Both the position numbers and the translations under genes were made by a program. A stretch of DNA of 64,000 nucleotides from Gelidibacter maritimus. GTDB lineage: Bacteria; Bacteroidota; Bacteroidia; Flavobacteriales; Flavobacteriaceae. The DNA lies in NCBI RefSeq assembly GCF_014062315.1, contig NZ_JACGLT010000004.1, positions 248,001 to 312,000 of the forward strand, read 5' to 3'. Positions 1-8,776 of the stretch are shown here, in pieces. The notes beneath the pieces were generated by a model that saw only the letters and a program-made list of their open reading frames with translations, was not told where the DNA came from and did no database searches. Within the stretch, counting starts at the first letter, position 1, and the number at the start of each line of letters is the position of its first letter.

Positions 1-515
1 CCGATGATGTCCGAAGAGATGCAACCATTTTAGATATGGAAGCTTTTGTAGCCGAAAGACCGGATGTGACTTTCAGTCAAGGAAACACCGATGATTACAC
101 AGGCTATTATAATAAGAAATACATTCCTTACGCTGAGGCAAACTTGCCAGATGTGAATCTGACTCATAGTAATAATTACCGTTCCATCCGTTATTCTGAT
201 GTTTTATTGATGGCAGCAGAAGCTTACAATAGAGGCGCCATTGATGATTCAAAAGCAAGAAATTACGTTAATCTAGTGCGAGAAAGAGCAGGACTGGAAG
301 ATGTAACCTCTTCAGGCGGGAATCTTACACAGGACATTTATAGAGAAAGACGATTGGAATTGGCTGGAGAAGGACATCGGTTTTTTGATCAGGTAAGAAC
401 TGGTCAGACCAGTACCATTAAAGGGTTTACACCAGGTAAACATGAATTGTTCCCAATTCCTCGAATTGAGATTGAATTGGCAGGAAATCGATGGACACAA
501 AACCCAGGTTACTAA
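1..515 (+). CDS. SusD/RagB-family nutrient-binding outer membrane lipoprotein, 3' part only
   Basis: The frame is open from base 3, so the start lies left of the window; about 170 C-terminal residues are visible. SusD proteins are surface lipoproteins that cap a SusC TonB-dependent transporter and hold oligosaccharides for import. The visible part has the family's helical stretch (RYSDVLLMAAEAYNRG), the RERRLELAGEGHRFFDQVR block and the typical terminal PIPRIEIELAGN...TQNPGY. It is followed after 11 bases by the SusE-position binder and then by GH16 and GH3 genes, so its substrate is most likely a beta-1,3-glucan such as laminarin. The family call is firm. The substrate is inferred from neighbours, and the partner SusC is not in the window. 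Confidence 0.93.
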   Translation, partial: DDVRRDATILDMEAFVAERPDVTFSQGNTDDYTGYYNKKYIPYAEANLPDVNLTHSNNYRSIRYSDVLLMAAEAYNRGAIDDSKARNYVNLVRERAGLEDVTSSGGNLTQDIYRERRLELAGEGHRFFDQVRTGQTSTIKGFTPGKHELFPIPRIEIELAGNRWTQNPGY

Positions 516-526
516 AATATAAGCAT

Positions 527-2593
527 ATGAAAGTTTTAAAATACACATTGAGTCTTGCCTTGTTGGTAGTTGCCATTTATAGTTGTTCTCAGGATGACGA
601 CATAGTGAATATCAATGAGATTGCCGCACCAACAAATGTTTCGGCAGCAGTTAGAGTAACAAACGACAATACAGGATTGACCACCCTAACGCCTTTAGGC
701 GACGGAGCGGTTGGTTTTGTTATTGAATTTGGGGACGGTTCAGAGCCCTCAGAAATTATCCAACCAGGTAAAAGTGTCAACCACATTTATGAGGAAGGCA
801 GTTATGAGATGACGGTTAAAGCCAACGGATTAAACGGCTTATCCACCACCGTAACGCAAACCGTGGAAGTTTCGTTCCAAGCACCAGAAAACTTGGAGGT
901 CACTATTGCTAATGACCCTACCATATCAAAACAAGTCAATGTCAATGTATCGGCAGATTATGCGCTTTACTTCCAAGTTGATTTTGGTGAGGAAGGCAGC
1001 GAGCCTATAGAAGGAAATATTGATGACACCGTATCTTTCGTATATCAAGAAACCGGAACTTACACCATTACAGTTACCGCCTTTAGTGCCGCTATAGAAA
1101 ATATAAGCTATACGGAAGAGTTTGAAGTGACGGCTATTTTACAACCGTTGAAAGCAGCACCGAAACCGCCATCACGATCGGAAGATGATGTGATTTCTGT
1201 TTATAGTGATGCCTATACCAACATCCAAAACACTGATTTTTATCCAGATTGGGGACAGAGCACAACGTTCAACCAGATTACGATAGATAATAGTGAGATT
1301 ATCCAATACGGAAATTTAAATTATCAAGGCATTATGTTAGGGGCACCAGCAGATGCCTCGGCTATGGAATTTGTTCATATCGATATCTGGACCGCTGATG
1401 ATAATAATGCAAAAATATCCCCTATCAGCTCAGGGCCAAATGAAGCAGCTTTCGAATTGGAATTGACGCCGCAACAATGGACGTCATTCAATATTCCATT
1501 AGCGTATTTTACGGATCAAAATCCGTCGCTCAATTTAGCCGATATCTTCCAATTCAAGTTTGATGGCGATCCTGCCGGAGGAACAATTTTTATTGATAAT
1601 CTCTATTTTTTCAGAGCACCATCCATCCCTTTCACTTTGGCTGGGAGCTGGAAATTAGCTGATGAACCAGGTTCGTTAGGCGTAGGACCTGCGCTTGGAG
1701 ATAAGGGTTGGTTCAGTTGTGACGGCGATTGTATGGTCGAAAGAGCCTGTTTCTATGATGACACTTACGTGTTTAATGCTGACGGAAGTTTTACCAATAA
1801 TTTAGGTGATGACACTTGGATTGAAGGCTGGCAAGGCGGTAGTGACGGTTGTGGTTCACCGGTGGCACCTCACGACGGATCGGCAGCGGCAACATATGAA
1901 TATGATGCAGCTGCAGGCACGATCACCTTAAATGGATCCGGAGCATATCTTGGTGTTCCTAAAGCGAACAACCAAGGGGAGCTGCCTAATGTTGAAATTG
2001 CCAATTCTATAACCTACACCGTTGAAATTGTGGATGAAAACACCATCAGCGCCTATGTAGAATCAGGGTCCGGCGTTTTCTGGCAATTCACATTGGTTAG
2101 AGCGAGTGCACCACCATCCCCTTTACAAGGCACATGGAAGTTGGCTGACGAAGCTGGTGCGCTTGGTGTAGGACCTTGGGTTGGAGACATTGGTTGGTTC
2201 AATTGCGATGATGCTTGTGTTATTGAAAGAGCATGCTTCTATGATGATACGTATGTTTTTGGAGCAGACGGATCTTTCAAAAACAATCTAGGCTCAGAAA
2301 CTTGGGTAGAAGGTTGGCAAGGTGGCGACGAAGGTTGCGGTGCACCTGTTGCACCACATGACGGCTCAGCCCCAGCAACTTTTACTTATGACCATGCCGC
2401 AGGGACGGTAACCATTAATGGCGTTGGTGCTTATATAGGTCTTGCCAAAGTTACTAATGAAGGTGAATTGCCTAATGTACCTGTTGCTGAATCTATCACT
2501 TACAATGTAACGCTTGTCGATGCCAATAATATGGATGTTTTTATAGAATCAGGTGATGGCGCGTTTTGGCAATATAAGCTTGTGAGATTATAA
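527..2593 (+). CDS. SusE-position surface glycan-binding lipoprotein with PKD-like and duplicated C-terminal modules
   Basis: The reading frame extends back to 491, but the ATG at 527 gives a proper lipoprotein signal (MKVLKYTLSLALLVVAIYSC, Cys20) and avoids overlapping SusD, so I chose 527 (688 aa). Cys20 is followed by SQDDD, an acidic tail of the kind linked to surface export in Bacteroidota. Order: two PKD-like beta domains (about 35-210), a galactose-binding-like or CBM-like module (about 220-365, ending GTIFIDNLYFF), then two similar modules of about 162 aa starting near residues 374 and 536, each with WKLADE, ERACFYDDTYVF and a Trp-rich end. No catalytic motif is visible. From its position between SusD and GH16 I infer that it binds beta-glucan at the cell surface. 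The repeated module recurs in the next gene. Confidence 0.82.
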   Translation: MKVLKYTLSLALLVVAIYSCSQDDDIVNINEIAAPTNVSAAVRVTNDNTGLTTLTPLGDGAVGFVIEFGDGSEPSEIIQPGKSVNHIYEEGSYEMTVKANGLNGLSTTVTQTVEVSFQAPENLEVTIANDPTISKQVNVNVSADYALYFQVDFGEEGSEPIEGNIDDTVSFVYQETGTYTITVTAFSAAIENISYTEEFEVTAILQPLKAAPKPPSRSEDDVISVYSDAYTNIQNTDFYPDWGQSTTFNQITIDNSEIIQYGNLNYQGIMLGAPADASAMEFVHIDIWTADDNNAKISPISSGPNEAAFELELTPQQWTSFNIPLAYFTDQNPSLNLADIFQFKFDGDPAGGTIFIDNLYFFRAPSIPFTLAGSWKLADEPGSLGVGPALGDKGWFSCDGDCMVERACFYDDTYVFNADGSFTNNLGDDTWIEGWQGGSDGCGSPVAPHDGSAAATYEYDAAAGTITLNGSGAYLGVPKANNQGELPNVEIANSITYTVEIVDENTISAYVESGSGVFWQFTLVRASAPPSPLQGTWKLADEAGALGVGPWVGDIGWFNCDDACVIERACFYDDTYVFGADGSFKNNLGSETWVEGWQGGDEGCGAPVAPHDGSAPATFTYDHAAGTVTINGVGAYIGLAKVTNEGELPNVPVAESITYNVTLVDANNMDVFIESGDGAFWQYKLVRL

Positions 2594-2610
2594 TTAATAA
2601 AATCAAAGAG

Positions 2611-4254
2611 ATGAAAAAATTAAGTAAAATAATAGGCCTAATTGCCGTATTGGCATTTTTCGGAAGCTGTGAAAAAGACGATCCCACCATCGGAGATATC
2701 ATTGCGCCAACAAATATTGTGGTCACGACAGAAATTGTAGGACAAGATGCCGATAATCCTTTTGGAGACGGTACTGGAATCATTAATTTTTCTGCACGTG
2801 CAAACAACGCCTTGTCGTATAAATTCGTAACGCCTGGAGGACAACAAATGTCAGCCTCAGGAAATGCGGCAATCACTTTTACAAATGTGGGAATCAATTC
2901 TTACCAAGTCGCCGTTGTGGCTATTGGAACGGGAGGCGTAACTTCATCTGTTACTGTAGATGTGGAAGTCCTTGTAACCTATGAACCTCCAGCAGATTTA
3001 TTGGAAAAACTGGTAGGCGATGGAAGTAAAACATGGCGTATAAAATCTGAAAAGAAAGGCCACTTCGGTTTAGGGCCTGTGGATGGAAATGTTCCAGTAG
3101 AGTATTTTGGTGTTCAACCAGAGGAAAAAGCGGGATCAGGGATGTATACGGACCGCTATATTTTTGATCGTGATGGTACGTTCACACATATTACCGATAG
3201 TACCAACGATGATCCTACCTATAATCCAGAGGGCACCGTCTTTGGACGTGAGAATTTGATCAACGAGTTAGGTGGTGTTGGTGGCGGAACCCAACAAGAA
3301 GCTGATGTCTTAAATTATCCGTTAAATGATTACACTGAAAATTGGGGGCTAATTGCTCCAGGGGGTGTAGAAACTTTAACCTTAACTGGCAAAGGATTTA
3401 TTGGGTACTATGTAGGCGGAAATCATCAGTATCGCATCTTTGATAGATCGGTTTCCAATGAATTGCTCATCACTACCAATGATGGCAACGGGGAGTTCAG
3501 TTGGTGGTTTATCATCACCTCTCAAGAGCCAGGCGAAGGTGAAGTGGATGAACCGTTCAGTTCAGTTTATAACGATTTGGTTTGGGAAGATACTTTTGAT
3601 GTTGATGGTGCTCCAGATCCTGATAAATGGACCTATGACCTTGGTACAGGCGATAATGGATGGGGCAATAACGAGAAACAATCGTACACCAATAATCCTG
3701 ATAACGTCAAGATAGAAGATGGTATTCTAAAAATCACTGCCAAGGCTGAAAATGGATCTTACACCTCTTCAAGAATCAAAACCGATGGCATATATTCCTT
3801 TACCTACGGTAGGGTAGAAGTGAGGGCAAAACTTCCTTCGGGAGGCGGTACCTGGCCAGCGATTTGGATGTTAGGCCAAAATTATCAAACCGACATATGG
3901 CCGGCCAGTGGAGAAATTGATGTCATGGAACATGTCGGGAATAACCAAAATACCATTCTTTCCGCTTTACATTTTCCTGGAAATTATGGCGGAAATGCGG
4001 TAACTCAATCCACCACATTACCTACAGCCTCAACTGAATTCCATAACTACAGTGTAGAATGGACGCCAGAGTTTATAAAGTTTTTAGTCGATGATAAAGT
4101 GTTTCACACGTTTGCAAACGACGTCTCAACACCTTTCAATGCCGATTTCTTTTTGATTTTGAATGTGGCTATGGGTGGAAATTTGGGCGGAGCAATCGAT
4201 CCCAATTTTACGGCATCGACTTTGGAAATTGACTATGTTAAAGTATACCAGTAA
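2611..4254 (+). CDS. GH16 family endo-beta-1,3-glucanase (laminarinase-like), surface lipoprotein
   Basis: This 547-aa protein begins with a lipoprotein signal (MKKLSKIIGLIAVLAFFGSC, Cys20, then EKDD). A PKD-like segment covers about 30-130. A module at about 138-305 resembles the duplicated C-terminal module of the preceding gene (TWRI, GHFGLGP, RYIFDRDGTF, FSWWFIIT). The GH16 catalytic domain runs from about 318 to the end. Its active site reads SGEIDVMEHVG, with nucleophile Glu435, Asp437 and acid/base Glu440. The extra Met in E-x-D-x-x-E is the laminarinase-type beta-bulge form. It should cut internal beta-1,3-glucan bonds outside the cell. The gene lies 17 bases after the binder gene and abuts the GH3 gene, so it is operonic. 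Exact substrate is inferred. Confidence 0.93.
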   Translation: MKKLSKIIGLIAVLAFFGSCEKDDPTIGDIIAPTNIVVTTEIVGQDADNPFGDGTGIINFSARANNALSYKFVTPGGQQMSASGNAAITFTNVGINSYQVAVVAIGTGGVTSSVTVDVEVLVTYEPPADLLEKLVGDGSKTWRIKSEKKGHFGLGPVDGNVPVEYFGVQPEEKAGSGMYTDRYIFDRDGTFTHITDSTNDDPTYNPEGTVFGRENLINELGGVGGGTQQEADVLNYPLNDYTENWGLIAPGGVETLTLTGKGFIGYYVGGNHQYRIFDRSVSNELLITTNDGNGEFSWWFIITSQEPGEGEVDEPFSSVYNDLVWEDTFDVDGAPDPDKWTYDLGTGDNGWGNNEKQSYTNNPDNVKIEDGILKITAKAENGSYTSSRIKTDGIYSFTYGRVEVRAKLPSGGGTWPAIWMLGQNYQTDIWPASGEIDVMEHVGNNQNTILSALHFPGNYGGNAVTQSTTLPTASTEFHNYSVEWTPEFIKFLVDDKVFHTFANDVSTPFNADFFLILNVAMGGNLGGAIDPNFTASTLEIDYVKVYQ

Positions 4255-6552
4255 ATGAAGAACATTTTATTATTATTGATTAGTAGCAGCCTACTCGTTG
4301 GCTTGGTTTCTTGTGAAGACGCCCATGCCAGGAGTAGTGATGAAGGGACTTCGGTTATTGAAGTAGACTCTATTGGGATTAAAGTGAATGCGCTTTTAGC
4401 GCGCATGACCTTGGAGGAAAAGATTGGTCAAATGAACCAATATAATGGGTTTTGGGATGTCACAGGTCCTGCGCCGTCTGAAGGCGATGCAGCCAACAAG
4501 TATGAGCATCTTAAAAAAGGTATGGTTGGTTCCATGCTTAATGTAAGAGGGGTCAAAGAAGTGCGGGAAGTCCAAAAAATTGCAGTTGAAGAAACGCGCT
4601 TGGGCATTCCGTTGATTATCGGTTTTGACGTCATCCATGGATATAAAACCATCAGTCCAATTCCGCTTGCTGAAGCTGCAAGTTGGGATTTGGAAGCGAT
4701 AAAGCTATCCGCACAAGTTGCGGCTGAAGAAGCTGCAGCTTCTGGTATTAATTGGACCTTTGCGCCAATGGTTGATATTTCGCGTGATGCAAGATGGGGA
4801 CGGGTCATGGAAGGTGCGGGAGAAGATCCTTATTTAGCCTCATTAATTGCCGTAGCGCGCGTACAAGGTTTTCAAGGTGATGATTTGTCATTGGCAAATA
4901 CTATTGCGGCCTGTGCAAAACACTTTGTAGGCTACGGTTTCCCGGTGGCTGGTAAAGATTATAACACTGTTGATGTGGGTACTTCCACTTTATATAACGT
5001 CCTTTTACCTCCTTTTAAAGCTGCAGAAGAAGCAGGAGTGAGAACGTTTATGAATGCTTTTAATGAGCTGAATGGGATTCCTGCAACAGGAAGCGCCTTT
5101 TTGCAACGTGATATTTTAAAAGGCGAATGGGATTTTGACGGTTTTATGGTTACCGATTGGGGCTCCATCAATGAAATGATAGCACACCGATATGCCAAAA
5201 ATCGTCGTCAAGCGGCTGAGTTTGCCATAAACGCTGGAGCGGATATGGATATGGAATCTTACGCCTATGTTAATGAATTGGTAAGTCTCGTACAAGAAGG
5301 TCGAGTGGATGAAAGCTTGATTGACGATGCTGTAAAGCGAATTTTAAGGGTAAAATATGAACTCGGACTTTTTGATGATCCGTATAAATATTTAGATGAA
5401 ACCGTTGAAAAAGAAGTCATTGGAAGTCAAAGAATTATGGATGCTGCTTTAGATATGGCAATAAAATCTATTGTTTTGTTAAAGAATGAAAACAATCTAC
5501 TGCCATTGAAAAAGAACGGTCAAAAAATAGCTCTGATTGGTGCCTTGGCCAACGATAAAACAAGTCCATTGGGCAGTTGGCGAATTGCCGCTGATGATGA
5601 AACTGCAGTAACAGTTTTGGAAGGTATGCAAGCTTATAAAGGCAATACCTTAACTTATGAAAAAGGTGCTGATGTGGTTACTGGAGAAACACTTTTCCCT
5701 AAAGAATTAACACTTAATGTTTCGGACAAAAGCGGATTTTCATCAGCCGTAACTGCGGCCAAAAATGCAGATGTTGTGGTAATGGTGTTGGGCGAGCACG
5801 GTCTGAACTCGGGAGAAGGTAGAAGTCGATCAGAAATTGGTCTGACTGGCGTGCAGCAAGAATTATTGGAAACGGTTTATAAAGCGAATAAAAACATCGT
5901 ATTGGTGCTCAATAACGGGAGGCCTTTAACTATTGAATGGGCAGATGAGCATATTCCAGCAATTGTAGAAGGATGGCATTTGGGTACTCAAAGTGGTCAT
6001 GCCATTGCACAAGTGCTTTATGGCGATTATAACCCGAGTGGGAAATTGCCAATGACTTTTCCGAAAAACGTTGGACAGGTCCCAATTTATTACAATCACA
6101 AAAGTACAGGGAGACCATTGGATCCAGGTCAAGGCGAGGTGTTCTGGTCACACTATACAGATGTGAGTAACGCACCTTTATATCCTTTTGGCTATGGGTT
6201 GAGCTACACCACGTTTGGTTATAGTGACCTGAAGGTTGATGTTGTTTCAAACGATAAAGTGACCGTATCGGTTAAATTGACCAATACGGGTGATGTCAAA
6301 GGAAAGGAAGTTGCCCAATTATATTTAAGAGATGAATTTGCCAGTGTTACCCGACCTGTAAGGGAATTGAAAGGTTTTGAATTGGTGGAGTTGAATCCGA
6401 AGGAATCCAAGATTATAGAATTTACATTAACACATGCAGAATTGGGATTCTATGATAATAACGGAAAATATATTGTGGAACCAGGTACTTTCAGTGTTTT
6501 TGTAGGAGGCAGTTCTGATGCCACCTTAACTTCGAAATTCGATTTAAAATGA
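4255..6552 (+). CDS. GH3 family beta-glucosidase (BglX-like) lipoprotein
   Basis: The ATG follows directly on the stop codon of the GH16 gene, with no gap, suggesting coupled translation. The 765-aa product has a lipoprotein signal (Cys20 in LLVGLVSC) followed by EDAHARSSDE. The N-terminal TIM-barrel carries the GH3 signature KHFVGYG and the nucleophile Asp301 in VTDWGSI. An alpha/beta sandwich follows (about 400-620) and a fibronectin III-like domain ends the protein (about 660-755), the usual BglX layout and length. GH3 enzymes release glucose from the non-reducing ends of beta-glucosides, so this one would finish the oligosaccharides made by the GH16 enzymes. Whether it faces outward or into the periplasm cannot be read from sequence. 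Confidence 0.94.
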   Translation: MKNILLLLISSSLLVGLVSCEDAHARSSDEGTSVIEVDSIGIKVNALLARMTLEEKIGQMNQYNGFWDVTGPAPSEGDAANKYEHLKKGMVGSMLNVRGVKEVREVQKIAVEETRLGIPLIIGFDVIHGYKTISPIPLAEAASWDLEAIKLSAQVAAEEAAASGINWTFAPMVDISRDARWGRVMEGAGEDPYLASLIAVARVQGFQGDDLSLANTIAACAKHFVGYGFPVAGKDYNTVDVGTSTLYNVLLPPFKAAEEAGVRTFMNAFNELNGIPATGSAFLQRDILKGEWDFDGFMVTDWGSINEMIAHRYAKNRRQAAEFAINAGADMDMESYAYVNELVSLVQEGRVDESLIDDAVKRILRVKYELGLFDDPYKYLDETVEKEVIGSQRIMDAALDMAIKSIVLLKNENNLLPLKKNGQKIALIGALANDKTSPLGSWRIAADDETAVTVLEGMQAYKGNTLTYEKGADVVTGETLFPKELTLNVSDKSGFSSAVTAAKNADVVVMVLGEHGLNSGEGRSRSEIGLTGVQQELLETVYKANKNIVLVLNNGRPLTIEWADEHIPAIVEGWHLGTQSGHAIAQVLYGDYNPSGKLPMTFPKNVGQVPIYYNHKSTGRPLDPGQGEVFWSHYTDVSNAPLYPFGYGLSYTTFGYSDLKVDVVSNDKVTVSVKLTNTGDVKGKEVAQLYLRDEFASVTRPVRELKGFELVELNPKESKIIEFTLTHAELGFYDNNGKYIVEPGTFSVFVGGSSDATLTSKFDLK

Positions 6553-7310
6553 AATTGATCAATACCATCCTCATCATTACGCTCGCAGTATTCAATACGG
6601 CGCAATCGCAAGAACTTATCTTGGAGGAGCATTTTGATGGCGACCAATTGAATGAGGCCATTTGGAATTATGAACTTGGCGATGGTTGTCCTGACCTTTG
6701 TGGCTGGGGAAATAATGAACGACAAATTTATGTTAAGGAAAATGTCGAAGTCAAAGATGGAAAATTGGTTATTACCGCAAAGTTTGATGGTACCACCTAT
6801 ACTTCTGGGAAGATAAACACTAAGGAGACTATAGAGTTCCAATACGGCACTATTGAAGTGCGTGCAAAACTACCGAAAGGTAAAGGCGTTTGGCCTGCTA
6901 TCTGGATGTTGGGCAGTGATATTTCAGAAGTAGGTTGGCCTCAATCGGGTGAAATTGATATTATGGAATATGTTGGTAAGAATCCCCACGAAATTCACAC
7001 CACATTGCATACACCCGATAGTCATGGTCAATCAATAAATTCACAGGTCACGACCATTGAAAATGTTGAAGACGGTTTTCATGTTTACAAAAGCGAATGG
7101 ACCAAAGACTTTATCAAGTTCTATATTGATGGGGTTTTGGTCTATACGTTTTCTCCAGAAGTGAAAAATGACAGCACTTGGCCATTTGACAAACCATTTT
7201 ACCTATTGCTCAATCTAGCGGTTGGCGGCAATTTTGGAGGTCCGGAAGTGGATGATAATATATTTCCCCAAGAATTTAGCATTGATTATGTAAAAGTCTT
7301 TAAGAACTAA
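6549..7310 (+). CDS. GH16 family endo-beta-1,3-glucanase, secreted single-domain form
   Basis: The start codon overlaps the stop of the GH3 gene by 4 bases (ATGA). The product is 253 aa: a cleavable signal peptide without a lipobox (MKLINTILIITLAVFNTAQS) followed directly by a bare GH16 domain. The active site SGEIDIMEYVG places the nucleophile at Glu135, Asp137 and acid/base at Glu140, again with the beta-bulge residue. Unlike the upstream GH16 it has no PKD or accessory module and no lipid anchor, so it probably works in the periplasm or as a soluble enzyme on shorter glucans. It is the last gene of the PUL operon; a strong terminator-like hairpin follows at 7414. Confidence 0.94.
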   Translation: MKLINTILIITLAVFNTAQSQELILEEHFDGDQLNEAIWNYELGDGCPDLCGWGNNERQIYVKENVEVKDGKLVITAKFDGTTYTSGKINTKETIEFQYGTIEVRAKLPKGKGVWPAIWMLGSDISEVGWPQSGEIDIMEYVGKNPHEIHTTLHTPDSHGQSINSQVTTIENVEDGFHVYKSEWTKDFIKFYIDGVLVYTFSPEVKNDSTWPFDKPFYLLLNLAVGGNFGGPEVDDNIFPQEFSIDYVKVFKN

Positions 7311-7413
7311 AGAGACAACTTTCATACGTGCTTAATTTCAATAAGTGAAATAATTAATTGAGATAAGTTTATAAAGTTGTTAAAAATTTAAGCAACCATA
7401 TTGTATTAAAAAT

Positions 7414-7447
7414 AAAGAGTGTACTTTTATAAAGTATACTCTTTTTT
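7414..7447 (+). terminator. Long perfect hairpin with T-tail at the end of the PUL operon, 14 bases before the lacI-family ATG
   Basis: A 14-bp stem (7414-7427 with 7431-7444; one G-T pair) closes a 3-base loop and is followed by further T residues. This is the form of a rho-independent terminator. It ends only 14 bases before the next start codon, so the regulator's own promoter must lie very close to it, or it is read through, or the palindrome is instead an operator for the regulator. Confidence 0.7.
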
Positions 7448-7461
7448 AATTTTAAATAGCC

Positions 7462-8469
7462 ATGGTAACGCTCAAACACTTAGCAGAACAATTAAATGTG
7501 TCCGTATCAACAGTTTCTAAAGCTTTGAACAATAGCCCGGAAATCGGTAAAGAAACGATCCAACGTGTTAAGGAATTGGCGAAACATCTCAATTACCAAC
7601 CCAATAAAATGGCGTTGAGCCTAAAAAGTAATAAAACCAATACTTTGGGCGTCATTATTCCGGATGTTCTTAATCATTTTTTTGCAAAAGCACTTTATGC
7701 CATTGAAATGGAAGCGTCAAAGCAAGGGTATAATATCATCACCTGTGTTTCCAATGAACTATTGTCGAAAGAGGAAAACAGTTTACAATTACTATCCAAT
7801 GGCAGTGTTGACGGGTTTATCATGTCCATAGCCGAAGAAACCCAGAAACAAAACAAAACAGATCATATTTCGAGAGTTATAGACCGCGGCGTGCCTATGG
7901 TCTTATTTGATAGGGTATGTGACGATCTCGAGTGCGATAAGGTCATTATTGACGATTTTGGTGCAGCTTATGAGGCTACCAAACATTTATTAAATGAAGG
8001 ACGGAAACATATTGTCCTCATTAGCGATATTGAAAAATTGAGCGTCGGAAAGCTTAGAACCAATGGGTATCTCAAGGCTTTGCAGGACGATGTTTTATAT
8101 AAAGAGGAGCCTGTTGTTATTTCCGTAACCAAAGACGATAATTTAGAAGAGGTTGTTGATAACTTGTTCGACTCAAACAAAAATGTAGACGGTATTTTAT
8201 CTGTAGATAATACCTCGGGGGTTGTGGCCCTTCATAAAGCTTTAAAGAGGGGCTATAAAATCCCGGAAAATTTATCTATTATTGGGTTTTCTGATAAAAA
8301 TGTACTGGTTTTTACTGAGCCTAAATTATCTACAATCTCCCAGCACACATTTGATATTGGTAAATCTTCCGTACAATTACTCATTGATAGACTAAATCAA
8401 AAATCCAATTCAGAACACGTGACCACCACTATTAAAACCAAGTTGGTTCTGAGAGGGACAACCAAATGA
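7462..8469 (+). CDS. LacI-family transcriptional regulator
   Basis: The product is 335 aa, normal for the family. An N-terminal LacI helix-turn-helix covers about 1-50 (TLKHLAEQLNVSVSTVSKAL) with the hinge helix near YQPNKMALSLKS, followed by a periplasmic-binding-protein-like sensor domain (about 60-335, with NTLGVIIPDVLNHFFAK and the late IIGFSDK motif). LacI regulators release their operator when a sugar or sugar phosphate binds. Coming directly after the GH16/GH3 operon on the same strand, it is the obvious candidate to control glucan use, although many Bacteroidota PULs use hybrid two-component or SusR proteins instead. The effector is unknown. Confidence 0.92.
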   Translation: MVTLKHLAEQLNVSVSTVSKALNNSPEIGKETIQRVKELAKHLNYQPNKMALSLKSNKTNTLGVIIPDVLNHFFAKALYAIEMEASKQGYNIITCVSNELLSKEENSLQLLSNGSVDGFIMSIAEETQKQNKTDHISRVIDRGVPMVLFDRVCDDLECDKVIIDDFGAAYEATKHLLNEGRKHIVLISDIEKLSVGKLRTNGYLKALQDDVLYKEEPVVISVTKDDNLEEVVDNLFDSNKNVDGILSVDNTSGVVALHKALKRGYKIPENLSIIGFSDKNVLVFTEPKLSTISQHTFDIGKSSVQLLIDRLNQKSNSEHVTTTIKTKLVLRGTTK

Positions 8470-8776
8470 CGATTATTGTTCTAAAAAAAAATAAAAATCT
8501 TGAGATTTTATGTTTTTTGATTGGTCTCAAAATAATACCCCTAAAGCTTCATCTGGTGCCAAAATATCTGATCATTTCTGATTATAGTTCATTACTTTTG
8601 ACAATTGAAAACATTCCAAATTGAACCTTGTTTGATGCGTAGCCTCTAAGTATTGATAATACAAATGCATTGAACACCCTAATGTTTTGAGTGTCAATAT
8701 AGATACCAATTTATGCGTTAATGATATCACTGACTTTGTCATTTAAACAGTCAGTTTAAAAAACACGGAAAAAAAG
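8470..8776. other. Intergenic region between the lacI-family gene and the TonB receptor
   Basis: About 307 bases without a gene. Near its left end there is a small A/T-rich hairpin (8494-8509, about 6 bp stem) followed by a T-run, a possible weak terminator for the regulator gene. At 8729-8755 a perfect 7-bp inverted repeat (ACTGACT / AGTCAGT, 13-base spacer) sits 21 bases before the receptor start and could be an operator or a leader hairpin. No recognised riboswitch and no convincing TAnnTTTG promoter were found. Confidence 0.5.
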
